Part shown: piece after piece, positions 60,396-64,000 of the stretch | Layout of the letters: each line of letters opens with the position of its first letter | How positions within the stretch are numbered: position 1 is the stretch's first letter | NCBI RefSeq assembly: GCF_014203735.1 | Contig: NZ_JACHJQ010000001.1 | Span: forward strand, 793,269 to 857,268 | DNA length: 64,000 nucleotides | DNA from: Actinophytocola algeriensis | Lineage (GTDB): Bacteria; Actinomycetota; Actinomycetes; Mycobacteriales; Pseudonocardiaceae | Reading direction: 5' to 3' | Translations under genes and position numbers: made by a program | The notes under the pieces: model-generated | What the model was told of the DNA's origin: nothing | Database searches by the model: none | What the model saw: the letters and a program-made list of their open reading frames with translations, nothing else

Positions 60396-60430
60396 AAGGG
60401 CACCTTCGGGAGTGTCCCGAAGGTGCCCTT
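60396..60430. terminator. Perfect 16-bp palindromic bidirectional terminator
   Basis: AAGGGCACCTTCGGGA (60396-60411), loop GTG, TCCCGAAGGTGCCCTT (60415-60430). All sixteen positions pair. Between convergent nei and the Gly-rich membrane protein gene. Confidence 0.93.
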
Positions 60431-60442
60431 CACGGCGTTGGG

Positions 60443-61228
60443 TCAGAACCCGCCGAAGTCCCCGCCACCGCCGTAGTCTCCGCCGCCGCCGTAGTCACCA
60501 CCGCCGTAGTCGCCGCCGTAGTCACCACCGCTGTCGCCGCCACCGGCGTCGCCCGCGTCACCGCTCTCCGCCGCGTCGGCCTGGCCCGCGTCGTAGCCCT
60601 GCTCCCAGGCCTGCGCGTCCGGGATCCCGTACATGCCGGAGAACATCGCGCTGAACAGCAGCATCGAGCCGACACCCCAGGCACCCGCCACGAGCGCCGG
60701 CTTCCACCACGGCTCGCTGTACCAGCCCTGCGGCACCGGCCGCCCGGCCACGCGCCCACCCGGGTAGTAGTGCGGCGTCGCGTCGCTCGGCTGTGCGGAG
60801 GCCTCGAGGTCGCGGCCCTCCACGTTCACCCTGCGGTCCTCGGTGACCTTGCCCGCCCGTTCCCGCTCCGCGTCCGCGGGCAGCTCGGGGCCCGGGTCCA
60901 TGTCCATGGCCAGCCGCGCGGCACGCACGTAGTACAGGCCCTCCAGGGCCGTCGACGTGACGAGCCGGGCCTGCTCGGCGGTGGCCGCCTGCTCCATCTG
61001 CGACCCCGCGGCCGTGTACCGCTCGGAGGCGTCGGCGAGCGCCTGCTTGGCAGGCTCGTTCGTGCCGACCAGGTTCACCACCTGCCCACCGAGCCGCTCG
61101 ACCCAGCGCCGCGCGTCCGCCTTGGCGTCCTCGAGCCGCTGCTGTTTGGCGTTGGCCTGGTTCTTCATGTAGGTCGCCGCCAGTGCCACCACGACAAGCA
61201 CCAGCACCACGACGACGATCGTCCCCAT
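60443..61228 (-). CDS. Membrane protein with Gly/Asp/Tyr-rich C-terminal repeats
   Basis: 261 residues. N-terminal transmembrane anchor (TIVVVVLVLVVVALAATYM), a long helical, coiled-coil-prone region (about 22-115, KNQANAKQQRLEDAKADARR), a second hydrophobic segment (ALVAGAWGVGSMLLFSAMFS, about 180-200), and a tail of irregular GGGDYGGDYGG-type units ending in F. The tail is low complexity, flexible and could drive assembly. Not seen in the M. tuberculosis block. No enzymatic motif; function unknown. Confidence 0.78.
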   Translation of the reverse strand: MGTIVVVVLVLVVVALAATYMKNQANAKQQRLEDAKADARRWVERLGGQVVNLVGTNEPAKQALADASERYTAAGSQMEQAATAEQARLVTSTALEGLYYVRAARLAMDMDPGPELPADAERERAGKVTEDRRVNVEGRDLEASAQPSDATPHYYPGGRVAGRPVPQGWYSEPWWKPALVAGAWGVGSMLLFSAMFSGMYGIPDAQAWEQGYDAGQADAAESGDAGDAGGGDSGGDYGGDYGGGDYGGGGDYGGGGDFGGF

Positions 61229-61360
61229 CACTGCACCTTCCGACGGCAAAGCCTTGTGAACGGACAACGGGGACGCTACGCCCGGAGTTCCGGGGTCGCG
61301 TGGCGAGTAATATTCCCGTAAGACGTGCGACCCGGCATTGGTCTGACCTATCGTGGAGGG

Positions 61361-61897
61361 ATGGTCTTCCGCCACAGTCCGGACGAGCCGGTACTGGTGC
61401 GCGAGGCCACCCAGAACGACGCGAAAGCCATCGGCGAGGTGCACGCCGAGGCGTGGCGGGTGGCGCACCGGGACCTCTTCGAGAGCCACTGGTTGCGCAG
61501 GTTCACCGACGAGCGTCGCCGGCGCTGGAAGTCGGTCATGGCATCCCGCGACTTCGTCCGCGACACCCTGCTGGTAGCCGAGCGCGGTGACCGCCTGGTG
61601 GCGTTCGTGTACTTCGGGCCGGTCGACTACGGCGTCCGCGAGGGCGAGATCTTCGACCTGTACGCACACCCCACGGCATGGGGCAGCGGAGTCGCGTGGA
61701 CGCTGATGGACAACACGTGGGAGTTGCTGGTCGACGCGAGGTACCGCCGAATCCACCTGTGGACGATCACCGGCGCCAACCGTGCCAGGCACTTCTACGA
61801 GTCGTTCGGCTTCACCCAGACCACCAGGACCCGCGAGGTCGACTTCGGGGACGGCAGACCGGTGCTGGAGGTGGAATACCTACGCAGCACCAGATAA
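61361..61897 (+). CDS. GNAT-family N-acetyltransferase
   Basis: 178 residues from ATG 61361: LVREATQNDAKAIGEVHAEA, EIFDLYAHPTAWGSGVAWTL (acetyl-CoA motif A, normally Q/R-x-x-G-x-G/A; here WGSGVA) and HLWTITGANRARHFYESFGF (motif B). GGAGGG is only two bases from this ATG, so GTG 61325 is a possible start instead. Acceptor unknown. Its 3' end overlaps the convergent thioesterase by 18 bases. Confidence 0.85.
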   Translation: MVFRHSPDEPVLVREATQNDAKAIGEVHAEAWRVAHRDLFESHWLRRFTDERRRRWKSVMASRDFVRDTLLVAERGDRLVAFVYFGPVDYGVREGEIFDLYAHPTAWGSGVAWTLMDNTWELLVDARYRRIHLWTITGANRARHFYESFGFTQTTRTREVDFGDGRPVLEVEYLRSTR

Positions 61898-62281
61898 CGC
61901 CGAACGAATGTCGTCCGGCATCGGCTTGGGCACCAAAGTGGACGAGTCGACGAACACGTGCCGCATCTCCCCGTCGGCGACAAGCCGTTCCCCGACCCGG
62001 TACTCGGGCCGAATGATCAGGCTCGTGTTCCCGAGGTGCGCGACCGGCATCGAGATGTCGAGGACTTCGTCGAACCGCGCCGCACTGCGGTAACGAAGCG
62101 TCGCCTCGGCCACGACGACGTCGAACCCACGCCCCACCATCTCCTGGTACGGCGAGATCCGGTCCCGCCACAGCTCGGTGAGCGCGTTGTCGTAGTAGAA
62201 GAGGTAGTGCCCGTTGAAGACAACCCCTTGCTGATCACACTCGCTGTACCGAACCCGAAGCCGATGAACGAAGACGCTCAC
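61880..62281 (-). CDS. Acyl-CoA thioesterase (hotdog, YbgC-like)
   Basis: 133 residues: FVHRLRVRYSECDQQGVVFN, GHYLFYYDNALTELWRD carries the Y-x-E/D-x-D-x-x-G hotdog active-site pattern, with the acidic residue in SECDQQG. ATGA overlap with the SDR gene upstream means they are in one operon. Likely removes CoA from short or hydroxy acyl groups. Confidence 0.87.
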   Translation of the reverse strand: MSVFVHRLRVRYSECDQQGVVFNGHYLFYYDNALTELWRDRISPYQEMVGRGFDVVVAEATLRYRSAARFDEVLDISMPVAHLGNTSLIIRPEYRVGERLVADGEMRHVFVDSSTLVPKPMPDDIRSALSGAA

Positions 62282-63033
62282 CGCTCACCCACAGCGTCAC
62301 TGCCGGCGAACCGGCTGAGCCGAGCAGCGGCCTGGGGGGCCAGCTGCCCGAAGACAACCCCGGCCCGCCGGACAGGATCGGCGACATCCACTTCGGCCCG
62401 ATCATGCCGGACCGCCCGAACCACAGCAGCGGCAACATCGTCAGGCGACTTGGCCTGAAACCCAGCCGGAAGAGCAACCCCGTCGGGTGCTGCCGCGTCG
62501 GAGACCGCCCCGACGTTCACCAGGGACACCCCGACCCCCAGCGGCCCCCAGTCCTGCCGAAGCGCGAGAGCGAACCCCCGGACCCCGAACCACGCGGCAC
62601 TGTGCAACGAGGACGCGGGCCCGACCGTCTTCCCTCCCAGGGAGGAAACGAAGACGATGTGCCCGGACCCGCGGGCAACCATCCGCTCCCCGACAAGCCG
62701 GGCGAGTGTCAGCGGAACCCGCAGGTTGACGTCAAGCACCCGGTCAACCTCATCAAGCGAGTGATCGGTGAGCAACCCACCCCCGTCGACCCCGGCCGCG
62801 AGCACGAGCAGGTCGACGTCCCCAGCGAAGTCGACCACCCGCACCAGCTCATCCCGGTCCGCGAGATCGGCGACAACCCCCCGCCCGTCAACCTCAGCGG
62901 CGACGGCCTCGACCAGCTCCCCCCGCAACCCGGTGACGGTGAGCGAACACCCTTCCCCCCGCAACCGCCGGGCAACAGCCCGCCCCAGCCCCCCAGTGGC
63001 CCCGGTAACAAGAGCGGCCCCACGAATCTCCAT
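62278..63033 (-). CDS. SDR-family protein lacking the YxxxK catalytic pair
   Basis: 251 residues with an intact SDR Rossmann motif (LVTGATGGLGRAVARRL) and NNAG-equivalent LVLAAGVDGG, Ser in IVFVSSLGGKTVG. The usual S-x-Y-x-x-x-K-F region reads SSLHSAAWFGVRGFALALRQ, so Tyr is His and Lys is Trp. The Rossmann fold is kept but normal hydride/proton chemistry is unlikely. It is in one operon with the hotdog thioesterase (ATGA). Start ATG 63033. Confidence 0.85.
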   Translation of the reverse strand: MEIRGAALVTGATGGLGRAVARRLRGEGCSLTVTGLRGELVEAVAAEVDGRGVVADLADRDELVRVVDFAGDVDLLVLAAGVDGGGLLTDHSLDEVDRVLDVNLRVPLTLARLVGERMVARGSGHIVFVSSLGGKTVGPASSLHSAAWFGVRGFALALRQDWGPLGVGVSLVNVGAVSDAAAPDGVALPAGFQAKSPDDVAAAVVRAVRHDRAEVDVADPVRRAGVVFGQLAPQAAARLSRFAGSDAVGER

Positions 63034-63163
63034 GGCGGGATGGTAATCGCCCAGGCAGAACCCCCACGCCCCACAGCCCGCGTCCAACCGCGCCAACAAG
63101 CACTAGGACACCCACGAGGAACAGGCGCGACCGAGAGCGGCGCGAGGAGATCCCGAAGGACGA

Positions 63164-63211
63164 GGGCAGAGAGAGAACTGAGCAGAGAGAGAACCGGGCA
63201 GAGAGAGAACC
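63164..63211. repeat. Three tandem 16-bp repeats
   Basis: Units GGGCAGAGAGAGAACT, GAGCAGAGAGAGAACC and GGGCAGAGAGAGAACC follow head to tail, with the start of a fourth (GGGCAG). No ORF or operator symmetry accompanies them. Confidence 0.85.
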
Positions 63212-63296
63212 GGGCAGCGGAACGAGACATTGCCCCCAGAGGAGAACCCAAGGCAACCCCGCGAAGCTCAAGCAACAGGCACGAAACCGGCGAAGG

Positions 63297-63347
63297 GGGT
63301 CCGGGGGCGAAGCCCGCCGGGCGGGACGCGGGGGTTGCACCCCCACA
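63297..63347. repeat. REP-like extragenic palindrome
   Basis: GGGGTCCGGGGGCGAAGCCC is followed by GCGGGGGTTGCACCCCC, a compound palindrome seen between genes of many actinomycetes. Related sequence at about 12.69 kb. Confidence 0.5.
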
Positions 63348-63404
63348 AGAAATGGCGAGTGAGCAGGGCGAGCGCTCTCCGCGAGCAGGGGTGCCCCACG
63401 AACG

Positions 63405-63475
63405 AGCGGGTGACGGGAATCGAACCCGCATGACCAGCTTGGAAGGCTGGGGCTCTGCCATTGAGCTACACCCGC
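63405..63475 (-). tRNA. tRNA-Gly (anticodon TCC)
   Basis: Cloverleaf: acceptor GCGGGTG with CACCCGC, D-arm in TAGCTCAATGGCAGAGC, anticodon stem-loop GCCTTCCAAGC (TCC), T-arm CGGGTTCGATTCCCG, discriminator T. No encoded CCA. Confidence 0.95.
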
Positions 63476-63554
63476 GTGCGCCGCTACCGGGCGGCGCGAG
63501 GACAGCCTAGCGTGCCGCGTTAAGCTGTGGCGGGTGTCCCTGGTGAGGGACCGC

Positions 63555-63628
63555 CGGGATGTGGCGCAGCTTGGTAGCGCATTCGCTTTGGGAGCGAAGG
63601 GTCGCAGGTTCAAATCCTGTCATCCCGA
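63555..63628 (+). tRNA. tRNA-Pro (anticodon TGG)
   Basis: Cloverleaf of 74 bases: acceptor CGGGATG with CATCCCG, D-arm GGCGCAGCTTGGTAGCGC, anticodon loop TTTGGGA (TGG), T-arm GCAGGTTCAAATCCTGT, discriminator A. Followed by a small hairpin. Confidence 0.95.
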
Positions 63629-63648
63629 CTCGACTCTGGGAGGAGTCT

Positions 63649-63666
63649 GTCCGCGCGGGCGCGGAC
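63649..63666 (+). terminator. tRNA-Pro terminator hairpin
   Basis: GTCCGCG-CGGG-CGCGGAC is a perfect seven-bp stem with a four-base loop, 20 bases after the tRNA. Confidence 0.65.
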
Positions 63667-63834
63667 CAGTGTCGTCTCGTTGTCTCGTCATGGGGTCAAG
63701 CCCCCAAGCCCCTATGACTGGGCGGGCGCAGGCGGCGAGAACGCCAGGTCGGCACCCGCCCGCCTCGCCTGACCGTGAGTTCCATACACTCGCGAGAGCC
63801 CAAACCGGTCAACCCAGCTACCCAGGAGATCACG

Positions 63835-64000
63835 TTGAAGAGCACCGTCGAGCACCTGAGCCCGACGCGGGTCCGGATCAACGTCGAGGTGCCGTTCGAC
63901 GAGCTCAAGCCGAACTTCGACCGCGCGTACAAGAAACTCGCCGCACAGGTCCGCATCCCCGGCTTCCGCCCCGGCAAGGCACCCGCCCGGGTCATCGAGT
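63835..64000 (+). CDS. tig: Trigger factor (N-terminal part)
   Basis: First 55 codons before the window ends: [40 protein letters not shown], then the ribosome-binding signature PGFRPGKAP (G-F-R-x-G-K), which docks onto ribosomal protein L23. AGGAG seven bases upstream supports the TTG start (63835). Ribosome-associated peptidyl-prolyl isomerase and chaperone for nascent chains. tRNA-Gly, tRNA-Pro and tig in this order, after rpiB and nei, is a conserved actinobacterial arrangement. Confidence 0.93.
   Translation, partial: MKSTVEHLSPTRVRINVEVPFDELKPNFDRAYKKLAAQVRIPGFRPGKAPARVIE

Larger units (their letters stand above)
63034..63404. other. Gene-free stretch with tandem repeats and a REP-like element
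   Basis: About 370 bases without a convincing ORF, upstream of the SDR gene and downstream of tRNA-Gly. It holds a three-unit tandem repeat and one GC-rich palindrome listed separately. Purine-rich (AG) on the plus strand over about 63,110-63,260. Confidence 0.55.

Overview
High-GC actinobacterial chromosome, most likely a member of the Pseudonocardiaceae or a close relative. This rests on G/C-ending codons, frequent GTG starts, mycothiol-dependent enzyme families, zf-HC2 anti-sigma factors, a 180-kDa-class NAD-glutamate dehydrogenase, CtaJ, and a gene order from about 35 to 64 kb (ssb, ettA, gdh, thioesterase, Rv2474c-like, alpha-glucosidase, glbO, HNH, ctaJ, DUF5130, pepN, Rv2466c-like, rpiB, nei, tig) that matches Mycobacterium tuberculosis Rv2478c to Rv2462c as I remember it. 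The genus is inference; no rRNA is present.

Region 1 (1-16.4 kb) is ordinary metabolic and regulatory sequence. It holds a mycothiol-type DinB protein, an AraC regulator, a leftward five-gene operon (ECF sigma, zf-HC2 anti-sigma, ABC ATPase, two membrane proteins), cutC, a MerR regulator, surE, a PfkB kinase, an APH-type kinase, an enoyl-CoA hydratase-like protein and an ABC-F protein with a possible leader peptide. A Fic-family pseudoenzyme follows, downstream of a consensus LexA/SOS box, then a TPR protein and a BBE-type flavin oxidoreductase.

Region 2 (16.4-28 kb) is accessory and decaying. It contains a 5'-truncated sulfotransferase joined back to back with a 5'-truncated chloramphenicol-phosphotransferase-like gene, an XRE regulator remnant, an RDD protein with three tandem paralogous small (lipo)proteins, a frameshifted saccharopine-dehydrogenase-like pseudogene, a MazG-like protein, a GyrI/SDR/WYL cluster, an Rrf2/SDR/integrase junk junction, a SigE-family sigma/anti-sigma pair, and a C-terminally truncated integrase beside tRNA-Arg(TCT).

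Region 3 (28-35 kb) holds a LacI regulator with a perfect operator palindrome and a divergent MFS transporter, a CopD/cytochrome-oxidase-assembly fusion, and a TetR/ABC-drug-efflux operon with two tandem operator palindromes.

Region 4 (35-64 kb) is the conserved core described above. Its additions are a 1211-residue TPR/degenerate-GGDEF protein, an MscS channel, a small protein made of ten GTRVTx hexapeptides, a Gly/Asp/Tyr-tailed membrane protein, an SDR that has lost both residues of its YxxxK motif, tRNA-Gly(TCC), tRNA-Pro(TGG) and the start of tig. The most unusual items are the hexapeptide-repeat protein, the SOS-box-linked Fic pseudoenzyme, the lipoprotein triplet and the double-truncation scar at about 17.26 kb.
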